This document shows positions 1 to 9,168 of a stretch of 64,000 nt of DNA, in pieces. The DNA lies in contig USGU01000002.1 of NCBI GenBank assembly GCA_900554415.1, positions 62,001-126,000 of the forward strand, in the 5' to 3' direction. A model generated the notes under the pieces. That model had not been told where the DNA came from. It searched no databases and saw only the letters and a program-made list of their open reading frames with translations. Each line of letters starts with the position of its first letter. The stretch's first letter is position 1. The position numbers were made by a program, and so were the translations under genes. The stretch is from an uncultured Lachnospiraceae bacterium. GTDB taxonomy: Bacteria > Bacillota > Clostridia > Lachnospirales > Lachnospiraceae.

Positions 1-706
1 TTCTGCTGCCATCTTTCTCATACACAATCAGCGGTGCATCTACACTCATACGGGATTTGGCTCCTTTAATTCCCTCAATCAACACCATATTCGGTTCTTT
101 GTCAACATAAGGATACACCAGCCGCATCCGCTTTGGCTCTAACTTCATTTCCACCATCTTCGAAAGAATCTCTGCCAGCCGGAAAGGTCTGTGAACCATG
201 TAAAATCTTCCTCCCGGTTTCAGTACTCTGGCACTCTCTCTTAAAATGTCATCCAACGTACAAAGTACCTCATGCCTTGCAATAGCCTTGGCACTCTCTG
301 CATTTGCCATACCGTGACCGCCAATCATATAGGGCGGATTGGTGGTAATCACATCCATGGATTCTGCCCCAAATATTGCAGAGGCTTCCTTGATATCTCC
401 AGTGACAATATCCACCCGGTTCTCCATCTGATTGTGCGCCACACTTCTACGAGCCATATCCGCACTCTCTTCTTGAATTTCCAGTCCGGTAAAATGCTTT
501 CCATCGGTCTTCGCAGCTAAAAGAATCGGGAGAACTCCCGTCCCTGTCCCTAAGTCAAGAACACATTCTCCCGCTTTCACCTTTGCGAACGCACTGAGTA
601 GTACCGCATCCATTCCAAAACAGAATCTTCCCGGATGCTGTATTACTTCGTAACCTTTTATCTGTAAATCATCTAATCGTTCACCTGGTTTTAGATTAAT
701 TGTCAT
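1..706 (-). CDS. trmN6: tRNA1(Val) (adenine37-N6)-methyltransferase, TrmN6/YfiC type (3' end outside window)
   Basis: SAM-dependent N6-adenine methyltransferase of the TrmN6/YfiC family, which modifies A37 of tRNA-Val. Translating the minus strand from the ATG at 706 gives an open frame to the window edge (about 235 codons). It has the SAM-binding motif DLGTGTGVLPILLA near residue 50 and the catalytic NPPY motif (TTNPPYM) near residue 120, which together define amino-methyltransferases of this group. The C-terminus lies beyond the window. The start overlaps the end of ricT by 11 bases, and the upstream genes are ricT and holB, a common Clostridial arrangement, so translational coupling is likely. 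Function is inferred from motifs and context. Confidence 0.88.
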   Translation of the reverse strand, partial: MTINLKPGERLDDLQIKGYEVIQHPGRFCFGMDAVLLSAFAKVKAGECVLDLGTGTGVLPILLAAKTDGKHFTGLEIQEESADMARRSVAHNQMENRVDIVTGDIKEASAIFGAESMDVITTNPPYMIGGHGMANAESAKAIARHEVLCTLDDILRESARVLKPGGRFYMVHRPFRLAEILSKMVEMKLEPKRMRLVYPYVDKEPNMVLIEGIKGAKSRMSVDAPLIVYEKDGSR

Positions 707-1607
707 CTAATTTTGACGCTCCTTCGTTCTTCTCCAAAGCCGCAAGTTCTTTCATTTCCTGCTTGGTAAGCTTCATTTCAGACTTCTTGCGTCTTGGCTT
801 GAATTTCAATTCATCTACTTTATATTCACGAATCTCTTTTTCGTCATTTTCCAGATTCACAATCACCTTTACCTGCTGGCGAAGTACACTTAAAGAGGAA
901 ACCTCGCCCTTCAGTCCTTCTGGTGTGGTCACATAATCACCAACCGACGGCAGATGGCTGTTGAGTTCTTCGTATGTCTCCTCCTCATTGGTAAGACAGC
1001 ACATCAGTCTTCCGCACACACCAGAAATCTTCGATGGGTTCAAAGACAGGTTTTGTTCCTTTGCCATCTTAATCGAAACCGGCGCAAACTCAGATAAATA
1101 AGTATGGCAGCAAAGTTCTCTGCCGCATACACCGATACCACCACGAATCTTTGTCTCGTCACGTACTCCAATCTGGCGCAGCTCAATTCTGGTACGGAAT
1201 ACTGCCGCCAAATCCTTTACCAGCTCACGGAAATCAATTCGTCCGTCTGCTGTGAAATAAAATAATACCTTATTATTATCAAAAGTATATTCTGCGTCAA
1301 TCAGCTTCATTTCCAATCCATGCTTATGAATCTTCTCTAAGCAGATATCAAACGCTTCTTTCTCTTTCTTACGATTTTTTTCTTCTGTCTTGCGGTCCTC
1401 ATCTGTTGCCACACGAATGACTGACTTCAGTGGCAGTGTGATGTCATCATCTTCCACTTCTTTTGGTCCGCTCACTACATTTCCAAATTCTACCCCACGG
1501 GCAGTTTCAACGATAACCTGATCGCCTCTTTTAATTTCTAATTTTCCCGGCGAAAAGAAATAAATCTTTCCCGCCTTGCGAAAACGAACTCCGATTACTT
1601 TCGTCAT
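696..1607 (-). CDS. ricT: RicT/YaaT, PSP1-domain protein
   Basis: 303-residue PSP1-domain protein, orthologous in layout to Bacillus RicT (YaaT). In Bacillus RicT works with RicA and RicF in the Y-complex, which carries Fe-S clusters and affects RNase Y-dependent RNA processing, sporulation and competence. Two cysteine-rich motifs, CGRELCC and CGRLMCC, lie in the middle of the protein and fit cluster ligands. The C-terminal tail is lysine-rich. The start is backed by AAAGGAG eight bases upstream of the ATG. It lies two bases downstream of holB and overlaps trmN6, so the three genes form one leftward operon. The role here is inferred from the family. Confidence 0.93.
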   Translation of the reverse strand: MTKVIGVRFRKAGKIYFFSPGKLEIKRGDQVIVETARGVEFGNVVSGPKEVEDDDITLPLKSVIRVATDEDRKTEEKNRKKEKEAFDICLEKIHKHGLEMKLIDAEYTFDNNKVLFYFTADGRIDFRELVKDLAAVFRTRIELRQIGVRDETKIRGGIGVCGRELCCHTYLSEFAPVSIKMAKEQNLSLNPSKISGVCGRLMCCLTNEEETYEELNSHLPSVGDYVTTPEGLKGEVSSLSVLRQQVKVIVNLENDEKEIREYKVDELKFKPRRKKSEMKLTKQEMKELAALEKNEGASKLDDN

Positions 1608-1609
1608 CT

Positions 1610-2599
1610 TTAATTCTCCTTTATTGTCAGCAACAGAAGTTCCATTACCAAGTCAAAATTGACATTTGCCCTGAGACGTGCCTTGGCATTCTCAATGGCT
1701 TTGAGAATATTTTCAATGCCTTCATATGAGCTCTTTCTTGCACGCTCCTTGATATAATTGAGCTGTTCTGCAAAAATTACCCGGTCAATATTCTTTGTTG
1801 CTTTATAAATTAATACATCCCGATACCAGATTGCCAGTACATCCAAATAATCATCCACATCCATCTTGTACTGTGAGCAGCGTTTTACCGCTTCTATCAT
1901 ATCGCTCAAATCCATGGTATCAATATTTTTCAGAAGCTGAATGGCTTCCTCTTTAATTTCATTAAAATGTTCTGAATTGGCAAGCAGAATTGCACGTCCG
2001 ATATTTCCCTGTGCAAATGCTGTACACACATCTGCCTTATAATCCGGAATCTGCAGATTCTCCATCAGATATTTTTTAACCAACTGGTCCTTAATATTAC
2101 GAAGCTTCAGCATAACGCATCTGGAGCAGATGGTTGGCAGTAATTTCTGTGCATTCTCCGTAAGCAGAATAATGATTGCGTATGACGGTGGCTCTTCAAT
2201 GGTCTTCAGCAGCGCATTCTGTGCCTGCTGTGTCATAAGGTCTGCCTCTGGGATAATATAAATCTTATATTTGCTGCTATATGGCTTTACCTGAATATCC
2301 TCGTTCACCTGAACTCGGATTTCATCTACACTAATAGAAGACGGCTTCTCATGCTGAACTGTGATAATATCAGGATGATTGCCCGAAAGTGCCTGCTTGC
2401 AGGAATGGCACTCATAACAAGGCTCATTGCCTCCACGCTCGCACTGTAATGTCTGTGCAAACAAATTGGCAAGCATCTTCTTTCCCGAACCACGTTCCCC
2501 ATTCATAATGTATGCGTGGGAAACCTTGTCCTCAGTAACTGCGTTCTGTATATATTGAATGATATCTGCATGGCCTACTACATTTTTAAAACCTGACAT
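1610..2599 (-). CDS. holB: DNA polymerase III, delta' subunit
   Basis: 329-residue AAA+ clamp-loader subunit that helps load the sliding clamp during replication. The P-loop is degenerate (GERGSGKK, lacking the Ser/Thr after GK), as expected for delta' proteins that do not hydrolyse ATP. A Cys4-type zinc module (CERGG...CYECHSC) starts near residue 53, and the SRC motif of clamp-loader subunits appears as CSRCVML. It heads the holB-ricT-trmN6 operon. The upstream gap up to 2793 carries a terminator for the preceding transcript. Confidence 0.92.
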   Translation of the reverse strand: MSGFKNVVGHADIIQYIQNAVTEDKVSHAYIMNGERGSGKKMLANLFAQTLQCERGGNEPCYECHSCKQALSGNHPDIITVQHEKPSSISVDEIRVQVNEDIQVKPYSSKYKIYIIPEADLMTQQAQNALLKTIEEPPSYAIIILLTENAQKLLPTICSRCVMLKLRNIKDQLVKKYLMENLQIPDYKADVCTAFAQGNIGRAILLANSEHFNEIKEEAIQLLKNIDTMDLSDMIEAVKRCSQYKMDVDDYLDVLAIWYRDVLIYKATKNIDRVIFAEQLNYIKERARKSSYEGIENILKAIENAKARLRANVNFDLVMELLLLTIKEN

Positions 2600-2721
2600 A
2601 TCTTCACCCTCTTTAAAGTTTATTACACTTTAGTATAGCATAAATCTCATGGAATACCTAGAAAAATTTTGATAGTATTGCAGACAGAATTGTGCGCCTT
2701 CACCGCATAGAAATGCACAAA

Positions 2722-2760
2722 AGGCACATCCAACGGTTTTTACTCCCATCGGCTGTGCCT
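2722..2760 (-). terminator. Rho-independent terminator after the ABC-exporter operon
   Basis: On the minus strand AGGCACAGCC and its partner GGATGTGCCT form a roughly 15-bp stem with one mismatch and a nine-base loop, followed by TTTTGTGC. It sits after the end of the DUF4340 gene and before holB, so it probably ends the leftward exporter transcript. Confidence 0.6.
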
Positions 2761-2793
2761 CTGCCTTTGTTATATATATTTGCTTTGTTTTTA

Positions 2794-3660
2794 TTATTCT
2801 CCGCTCAGCAATGTTTCTATACTTGTTGCCAGTATGCGTCCTACCTGCTGTGAATCTTTCAGTTGTACATAGTAGTAGGTTCCGTCTTCGTCTTTAGAAC
2901 CAATATAAAATTCTGCTGCCTGTTCTTCATCCTCGGAGTCATACACTTTCTGTGTGCCGTCTGCCATATCTACCGTCATTTTCACAAAGCTGTCCTAAGA
3001 TACATATGGGAAGCTGTCTGTTTCTGCCAGTTCATCCATGGTCCATACCATCTGTGACACAACTGTGTTGGAAACTGTGTAAACAATATCTCCATTTTCT
3101 TCCATGATGTAATAATTCTCACCGGAAGTATTTCCTATAAGAAAGGTATGTTCTTCGTCTGCCGTCTGCAAAGACAATCTGTATTTCGGATTTTCCAGTC
3201 CATAATCCGCAAGGGAATCTGGCTTTTCTATGGTCTGCACTGCCTCAATACTCTTGAAAGTATTTTCCATAGCGGTCATGGTATCTTGTTTCAGAGCAAT
3301 TGTTTCGTCCTTTTCGTAAATCCATGTGCCGTTTTCTTTCAAGAAAACCCAAGTATTCGGATTATTCAAATTATCTGTAACTGCGGAATTATCCGAACTA
3401 TCCGAGTCACTCGAATTATCGGAACTATCCGAATTGTCCGAACTATTCGGACTAGCCGAGCTATCTGAACTACCTGAGTTATCGGAATAAATAATTCTCT
3501 GTAACTCCTCTGTCTGGAACAGATAGGTCTTTTCCGCTTCTGCTTCTTCGGCGTCTTTTTTCTCTTTCTTCTTACCCCAGGTCTGAATTCCCACAAGCAG
3601 AACTACCAGAAGAAGGAAACATCCAATAAGTATCCACATGGTCTTTTTCTTTTTATTCAT
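2794..3660 (-). pseudogene. DUF4340 domain protein split by an in-frame TAG (ABC-exporter accessory)
   Basis: The frame starts at 3660 with a membrane anchor (about residues 8-25), a charged linker and a Ser/Asp/Asn repeat tract (about residues 57-95), then a DUF4340-like domain. It meets TAG at 2995-2997 after DSFPYVS. Reading straight on in the same frame gives a further 67 residues to 2794 that look like the next part of the same domain (FYIGSKDEDGTYYYVQL parallels FLIGNTSGENYYIMEE upstream). The second piece could start at GTG 2985 behind a weak TTAGGA. I read this as one gene with a nonsense mutation; two coupled genes or a sequence error are alternatives. The neighbours are the GldG-like and ABC genes it would serve. 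Confidence 0.7.
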
Positions 3661-3663
3661 GGT

Positions 3664-5043
3664 CTACGCTTTCCTCCTTCTCATCCATACTGCAAATCCA
3701 AGCAGGAGAATACCAAGCGGTACAATCAAAATCGTTACCATACTGATACTTCCTGTGTGAAGTGGTGTATTGTAGGTTGTCTGAAGACTCTTAGATTCGA
3801 TGGCCAGATTATCTACATTATCAAAGTTTGCTGTCACTGTATTCATAAACAACGTCAGGTTATCCAGGTTGGTAAATGCGCCTGTTATCTGAGAATCAAT
3901 GATAGAACCACTTGCAAGAACCGTAAGTTTTGACTCATCCTTTGTCGCAACCGCACCTAAGATATATGAACCTTTTTCCTCAGAATCTTCTGTTATCGCA
4001 TAACTGTTTGCAGAAGAATTCATAAATGCATTTACCGTCACACTGTCATCCTCTGTATCTACCTTCTGCAGACCAAGAGAATTCAGCATCAATACCATCT
4101 TGTTGTCGATACCATTTCCAAGGTCACCGGAAAGAGAGAGTACCGGGAAGATTGCATAGTAATTTCCCTGATAGCAACGCTCCATATCCGCAATGTAACC
4201 GTCTACCTTTTCCAGTCCGTAAGATGCCATCAAAGAATCCAGATTTGGAGTTTCCTTTGTGGTATCTCCCAGAATCAGATAAACCTTGCCACCATTTTCC
4301 ATATAATCGGAAATCAGGTTCAGCTCATCATCTGTAATATCAGAGGTTGGTGCATTTAACAGCAGAAGCTGGCAGTCCTCCGGAATTTCCGGATTCATAC
4401 TTAAATTCAATTCCTTTGTAGAAATATTATTTTTCGTAAGCAGTTCGGAAATAGAAGAAGAAATGGTATCCTCTCCATGTCCGCTTGTACGGTAAATCAT
4501 GGATTCTGTCTCACTTGCCACATAATTCACTGCGCTGGTAAGCTGACCTTCTCCGTCAAATGCAGACTCTGTCATCTGACCCGTTGTATAATAGGAAGAA
4601 TAATCATACTGAATAATGTCTGAAAATGCAATCGTTGTTGTCTTTCCTGTTTCTTCGCAGGAAACTACAATGATATCACCATCTGTATCATACTCCTGTA
4701 ATACTGCAGGATGCTGTACACTGTCTGTCCATTCTACTTCGATGTGGTTAGATAAACCTGCATATTTCTTTACAAATGTCTCGATTCTGGAATCCATGCT
4801 GTCAAGCTCAGTGATTACCTGAACTTTGATATCCTTATCCAAATCCTTCAGCATATCCACCGATGTATCACTGATTTCATAAATGTGCGTGTCGCTGAGG
4901 TCAATATTTTTCAGGCTGTCCGGCATCTGTCCCGCAATCAGATTGATTACTACAACAATGGCAATCACGATTCCTACAAGTCCTGCACTATATACACCAT
5001 TGCGGGAATTTTTCGATTGAAACATTTCTTTTACTTTCTTCAT
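3664..5043 (-). CDS. GldG-like ABC-type uncharacterised transport system auxiliary protein
   Basis: 459 residues with one N-terminal membrane segment (GLVGIVIAIVVVINLIAG, about residues 22-39), a long extracytoplasmic part and a C-terminal membrane segment (about residues 430-452) ending in WMRRRKA. This is the layout of the GldG/ABC_transp_aux family, which accompanies GldF/GldA-type ABC exporters; in Bacteroidetes these were named for gliding, but in Clostridia the substrate is unknown. It lies 13 bases downstream of the permease gene and 3 bases upstream of the DUF4340 gene, so the four genes form an operon. Assignment rests on topology and context. Confidence 0.82.
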   Translation of the reverse strand: MKKVKEMFQSKNSRNGVYSAGLVGIVIAIVVVINLIAGQMPDSLKNIDLSDTHIYEISDTSVDMLKDLDKDIKVQVITELDSMDSRIETFVKKYAGLSNHIEVEWTDSVQHPAVLQEYDTDGDIIVVSCEETGKTTTIAFSDIIQYDYSSYYTTGQMTESAFDGEGQLTSAVNYVASETESMIYRTSGHGEDTISSSISELLTKNNISTKELNLSMNPEIPEDCQLLLLNAPTSDITDDELNLISDYMENGGKVYLILGDTTKETPNLDSLMASYGLEKVDGYIADMERCYQGNYYAIFPVLSLSGDLGNGIDNKMVLMLNSLGLQKVDTEDDSVTVNAFMNSSANSYAITEDSEEKGSYILGAVATKDESKLTVLASGSIIDSQITGAFTNLDNLTLFMNTVTANFDNVDNLAIESKSLQTTYNTPLHTGSISMVTILIVPLGILLLGFAVWMRRRKA

Positions 5044-5055
5044 CTCTTATCCCTC

Positions 5056-5922
5056 CTAACTCCAGCGTCTCTTCTGAATTGACTGCATAGTCAAGAACAA
5101 AAAGACACCGATAAATGATGCATATAACACAAGTCCGCTAAAACTAAAGGTTTTATCTGTTACAATCTGGTCGAAAACTGCCACGACACTTAATTTTTCA
5201 AAAAAGTTTGGAAGCAGACTTTCAAATACTTCGCCTTTTACAAAGCTGAGTACCACGATAGCAGCCACACCAACTATTTCCACTCCGCCAGCCAGCGCCC
5301 AGTTATGGGTCAGACTATAAAGAATCGCTGCCAGTGCAGTGAGGATTAATACACAACCTATCATATTTCCACTTTGGGAAGATGGAAGATAATGAGTCAG
5401 TCCATCCCAGAGGAATGTGAGCATTAATGCGCCAAATGTAATCACTGCCGCAATAATCGTACTTTCTGTCAATGTAGAAAGGAAGGTTCCAATCGCAATG
5501 TAAATGCATCCAAGCAGGAAGAACATTCCGATTGCAACATAATCTACTTTAAAATATGCGGTTCCAAAGCTCTTAATTATCAGTGGGAACACGCAGTAAG
5601 CCAGACACGGAATAGCAATGACCGTCACCATAGCCAGATATTTTCCAATGACTACTTCGGAAAGTTTCACCGGTGCACACAAAAGTAACTGGTCCGTTTT
5701 ATTTTTCCGTTCTTCGGAAAAACACCGCATGGTCAGAAGTGGAATGATAATAATCAAAATGTAGGCTGTACTGGACAACACATAGGAAAAATATGGATAG
5801 CCTGAGTACAGGTTGTATGCCATAAAATAAATGCTGGTAAATGCAATCATTACAGCAATGATTAAATACCCTATCATAGAGTGAAAATACGATTTCAGTT
5901 CTCTTTTATAAATCGCTGTCAT
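5056..5922 (-). CDS. ABC-2 type exporter permease (GldF-like)
   Basis: 288-residue integral membrane protein with about six hydrophobic segments. It has the ABC-2 feature of a cytoplasmic segment rich in charged residues after the second helix (MRCFSEERKNKTDQLLLCAPV), which resembles GldF-type permeases. It overlaps the ATPase gene by 17 bases, showing tight coupling. It would form the membrane channel of the exporter with the neighbouring ATPase and the GldG-like protein. The substrate is unknown. Confidence 0.88.
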   Translation of the reverse strand: MTAIYKRELKSYFHSMIGYLIIAVMIAFTSIYFMAYNLYSGYPYFSYVLSSTAYILIIIIPLLTMRCFSEERKNKTDQLLLCAPVKLSEVVIGKYLAMVTVIAIPCLAYCVFPLIIKSFGTAYFKVDYVAIGMFFLLGCIYIAIGTFLSTLTESTIIAAVITFGALMLTFLWDGLTHYLPSSQSGNMIGCVLILTALAAILYSLTHNWALAGGVEIVGVAAIVVLSFVKGEVFESLLPNFFEKLSVVAVFDQIVTDKTFSFSGLVLYASFIGVFLFLTMQSIQKRRWS

Positions 5923-6880
5923 GTTCTTCTTCCTCCTTCTGATTTTCGTTGCCCTTCGTCAGCTCTAGGAAGACATCTTCCAGACTGGTCTGACTGTCCA
6001 CAATCTGAAGGAGCGGGCATTTTGCTTCTGCAAATGCGTAGAACATTGCTCCTCTGCTATCCGTTCCCTGTTTCGAAGTGAAGACTGCGTGGGTCGTTCC
6101 TTCTTCTTTTCCTTCGGTAATTTCCACATTCTGGAGTCCTTCCAGACTCTCCAGAATCTGCTGTACTGTTTCCATTTCACCCTTTGCAACCAGTTCGGTC
6201 TGTCTCTGATTGCTCAGTGTCTTTTCCAGGTTTTCCGGTGTATCACTTGCCACCAGATGTCCCTTGGAAATAATCATGATATAATCACATACTTCCTGAA
6301 TTTCTGCCAAAATATGGGAACTCAAGATTACGGTATGCTCCTTTGCCAGTTCCCGGATAAGCTGGCGGATTTCAATAATCTGCTTCGGGTCCAGACCAAC
6401 CGTAGGCTCATCCAGAATGATAATTTCCGGAAAACCTAAAATCGCCTGCGCCAGTCCTACTCTCTGCTTATAACCTTTGGAAAGATTACGAATCAGCCGC
6501 TCTTCCACATCTTCAAGCTGTACCATATCGATAACCTTATCAATCTGGTCTTCTCGCTCCGCTTTTGGTATTTTCTTCAGTTCTGCCACGAAAGTCAGAT
6601 ATTCTCTCACTTTCATATCCACATAAAGCGGCGGCATTTCCGGTAAATATCCAATGAAATGCTTCGCCGCTTCTGGTTCGTCTAAAATATTGTGTCCATT
6701 AATCAGGACTTCTCCTTCTGTTGCGCCCAAATATCCCGTCATAATGTTCATGGTTGTAGATTTTCCAGCTCCGTTAGGACCAAGAAATCCATAAATCTGT
6801 CCAGACTCTACCGTAAAATTCAGGTGGTCTACTGCAAGATGATTTCCATATTTTTTTACGAGATTTCTTACTTCTATCAT
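5906..6880 (-). CDS. ABC exporter ATP-binding protein (GldA/CcmA-like)
   Basis: 324-residue ATPase. The Walker A motif is GPNGAGKST (about residue 34), the signature is NLSKGYKQR, the Walker B is IIILDEPTVGLDP, and the switch histidine lies in ILSSHIL. The C-terminal about 100 residues form the extra domain usual in ABC-2 exporter ATPases. It is the first gene of a leftward operon (ATPase, permease, GldG-like, DUF4340). AGGGGAGGAAGCGTA precedes the ATG. A TATAAT -10 box lies at 6938-6943 on the minus strand with no clear -35. Confidence 0.92.
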   Translation of the reverse strand: MIEVRNLVKKYGNHLAVDHLNFTVESGQIYGFLGPNGAGKSTTMNIMTGYLGATEGEVLINGHNILDEPEAAKHFIGYLPEMPPLYVDMKVREYLTFVAELKKIPKAEREDQIDKVIDMVQLEDVEERLIRNLSKGYKQRVGLAQAILGFPEIIILDEPTVGLDPKQIIEIRQLIRELAKEHTVILSSHILAEIQEVCDYIMIISKGHLVASDTPENLEKTLSNQRQTELVAKGEMETVQQILESLEGLQNVEITEGKEEGTTHAVFTSKQGTDSRGAMFYAFAEAKCPLLQIVDSQTSLEDVFLELTKGNENQKEEEEHDSDL

Positions 6881-7082
6881 TACGCTTCCTCCCCTATACG
6901 TTCTGGCATCTGGTCATTTCTCGCCAAATACATGACAATTATATGGGCGGTTTGTGTTCTTTCTGCGTAAAACTTTTGAATTTTTTGGGGAAATTCTGTG
7001 TTGAAAATGTGAAATTATGGAAATCGGATTCTGAAATTTCCAACGACTGTCCCAAAATCTTTTCTCCTTTATTTCACAAATT

Positions 7083-7880
7083 TTATGCCAGAAATTCTCC
7101 CAGAATTTCTCTTATCTTCGCCTCCTTCGCTGCGTCGATACCATCCTTCCCTTTGGAAGATTCTTTTTCTTCCTCATGGGTCTGCGCCCCGCATATCTGT
7201 GTTGCATGCGTTTTCGTTTCCTGTACCGATGCTCCGCTCTGGCTTTTCTTTGTCTGCGCTCCTTTTGCCGGTTCCTGTTCCTCCGTTATCTGCTCTTCTA
7301 CATTCACCTTTGCTGAAGACACTGCCACTGCCGGTGCAGATTCTTTCTTACTTTTCTGATTCATTTTCTCGTATCTGTGAGCATATGTATTTCCTAAGAA
7401 ATCTATCATATAAATTTTTGCTGCCTTTAATTTATATTCTTCATCAAGAAGCAAATGAAGCACGGTAATTGCCAGTACTCCGGCTGCACCCAGCACAATA
7501 TATCTTGACACCTCCAGCCGCATAAGTCCAAATGCATACGCTCCAAATGCGCCTGCAATACAAAGCAGCGCATACAGCCATACGCAAATCAGTTTTAATT
7601 TTCTCCACGAATACAGTCGTAATCCCCACACACGGTATTCGTAGACATACTTATCCACAAGGGCGCGCACATTCTGCACCTTGTCATTTACCATACATGC
7701 ATGTTCGTATTTTGAGCGGATCAGTTTCATCAGCGGATGATTGCTTTTTCCCATGTCCTCCGCCGCATTTACCAGGCGCTTTATCGAAACGGCTGAAATA
7801 ATATGTGCAATCAGTGCAATGACGAGAATTCCTCCAGCCACGTAAAAAAGTACTTGTTGTGTAATCAGTGTCCTTAACAT
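7083..7880 (-). CDS. Conserved membrane protein of unknown function
   Basis: 265 residues. It has an N-terminal membrane segment (about 10-32), a basic middle segment, two further membrane segments (about 97-118 and 126-147), then a long Lys/Glu/Gln/Ala-rich cytoplasmic tail ending KIREILGEFLA. The tail looks disordered up to the conserved-looking end, which could be a docking peptide. I recognise no catalytic motif. AGAAGGAGGG precedes the ATG, and a TATAAT box lies on the minus strand just upstream (about 7915). It stands alone between the exporter operon and mtnN. Confidence 0.75.
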   Translation of the reverse strand: MLRTLITQQVLFYVAGGILVIALIAHIISAVSIKRLVNAAEDMGKSNHPLMKLIRSKYEHACMVNDKVQNVRALVDKYVYEYRVWGLRLYSWRKLKLICVWLYALLCIAGAFGAYAFGLMRLEVSRYIVLGAAGVLAITVLHLLLDEEYKLKAAKIYMIDFLGNTYAHRYEKMNQKSKKESAPAVAVSSAKVNVEEQITEEQEPAKGAQTKKSQSGASVQETKTHATQICGAQTHEEEKESSKGKDGIDAAKEAKIREILGEFLA

Positions 7881-8004
7881 AAAAAGAACCCTCCTTCTTT
7901 GATTTGTCGCTTATTATAACGCAAATCTCCAAAGTTGGGTTCTATAATCGTTCGCCTTATTTTGCTCTCTGTAACTGCCTTTTTGTCGAATCCCGCCCTG
8001 CACT

Positions 8005-8697
8005 CTACAGACGTTCTAACATATTTTTCAGCAGTTTCAATGAATGTTGTGTTGCATGCTTTTCAAATGTCGGATAATCCATCACTGCACTATTGTCAGC
8101 TTTGTCCGAAATGGCACGAATAATGACGTACGGAACTTTATTCAGATATGCCGTCTGGGCAATAGCTGCGCCTTCCATCTCTGCACATTTTCCATCAAAA
8201 GTACGCACCAGATAGTCCTTCTTCTCATTTCCTGCGATAAACTGGTCACCGCTGACTACTCTTCCGGTAAATGTATGAATATCTGTATTTACCTCTTCAT
8301 TTGCCAGTCTGGCTGCTTCTACAAGCTTTGCATCTGCCGGGAACGAAAAGGTATCCAATCTCGGAATCTGACCTACCGGGTCTCCAAATGTCGTAGCATC
8401 CATATCATGCTGTACTGCATCGGTAGAAATCACAATATCTCCTATATCAATATCTGCGTCAAGCGAACCTGCCACACCGGTATTAATCAGTGCATCCACA
8501 CCAAACATATCTACCAGAATCTGCGCACAGATTCCTGCATTTACCTTGCCGATTCCGCTTCGCACTACCACGACATCTTTCCCGCAAAGACTTCCCTTTG
8601 CAAATGTCATAGAAGCCTTCTCCAGCATTTCTTCTATTTCCATCTCTGCCTTCAGAGCTGCTACTTCTTCTTCCATAGCCCCAATAATTCCTATCAT
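8005..8697 (-). CDS. mtnN: 5'-methylthioadenosine/S-adenosylhomocysteine nucleosidase
   Basis: 230-residue nucleosidase that cleaves adenine from MTA, SAH and 5'-deoxyadenosine, feeding the methyl cycle and SAM salvage. The N-terminus MIGIIGAMEEEV, the central VVSGDQFI, the substrate-binding AEMEGAA and the late RAISDKAD are the family's hallmark motifs. The ATG at 8697 was chosen because GGAGG lies eight bases before it; the in-frame ATG at 8712 falls inside that ribosome-binding sequence. It is divergent from the TSCPD gene. A TATAAT box near 8740 on the minus strand could be the promoter. Confidence 0.95.
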   Translation of the reverse strand: MIGIIGAMEEEVAALKAEMEIEEMLEKASMTFAKGSLCGKDVVVVRSGIGKVNAGICAQILVDMFGVDALINTGVAGSLDADIDIGDIVISTDAVQHDMDATTFGDPVGQIPRLDTFSFPADAKLVEAARLANEEVNTDIHTFTGRVVSGDQFIAGNEKKDYLVRTFDGKCAEMEGAAIAQTAYLNKVPYVIIRAISDKADNSAVMDYPTFEKHATQHSLKLLKNMLERL

Positions 8698-8823
8698 CTT
8701 TATGTCCTCCATAAATAAATCTGTCCTGTATATTAATTATAATCATAAATCAGATTTTTCCTAGCTTTTTTTTACGTTTTTTGTTATCATTGTTTTGTTT
8801 CAAACGAAAGGAGATAAAGAATT

Positions 8824-9057
8824 ATGGTATACAAAACATCAGGTGTCTGTTCCAAAGAAATTTCTTATGATATTGATGAAAACGGTTGTATTCACAATGT
8901 TTCATTCTTAGGTGGATGCAATGGAAATCTGAAAGGAATCGGAAGCCTTGTAGAAGGCATGAAAGTAGAAGATGTCATTGCCCGTTTAGAGGGAATACAG
9001 TGCGGAAGTAAAGGAACATCTTGTCCGGACCAGCTTGCAAAGGCATTAAAAAAGTAG
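8824..9057 (+). CDS. TSCPD-domain protein (TIGR03905 family)
   Basis: 77-residue small protein of the TSCPD family, whose biochemical role is unknown and which is related to the C-terminal zinc or cysteine-rich tail of B12-dependent ribonucleotide reductases. Conserved cysteines lie at CSKEISY, GGCNGNLKGI, QCGSKGTSCPDQLA. GAAAGGAGAT precedes the ATG, and a strong terminator follows directly, so it is a single-gene transcript. It is divergent from mtnN. Confidence 0.88.
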   Translation: MVYKTSGVCSKEISYDIDENGCIHNVSFLGGCNGNLKGIGSLVEGMKVEDVIARLEGIQCGSKGTSCPDQLAKALKK

Positions 9058-9080
9058 AACCTGCCCGGTTCTACTTTTTT
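9050..9080 (+). terminator. Strong Rho-independent terminator
   Basis: The arms AAGTAGAACC and GGTTCTACTT enclose a four-base loop and are followed by a run of T. The arms are flanked by A and T runs, so it may work in both directions. It ends the TSCPD gene. Confidence 0.9.
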
Positions 9081-9168
9081 ATTCGTATTGATTTACTAAG
9101 TGAGTTTGTCTTGTCATTTAATTTTTTTGAATTGCGTTTTTAGATTTTAATTTTAAGTTTTACAAATT

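Noticed and set aside
2995..2997. TAG decoded as pyrrolysine in the DUF4340 gene
   Set aside because: No Pyl genes are seen in the window and other genes here end normally at TAG, so a nonsense mutation is simpler.
3365..3485. CRISPR-like repeat
   Set aside because: The repeats are short, adjacent, without unique spacers, and encode a Ser/Asp/Asn linker in frame.
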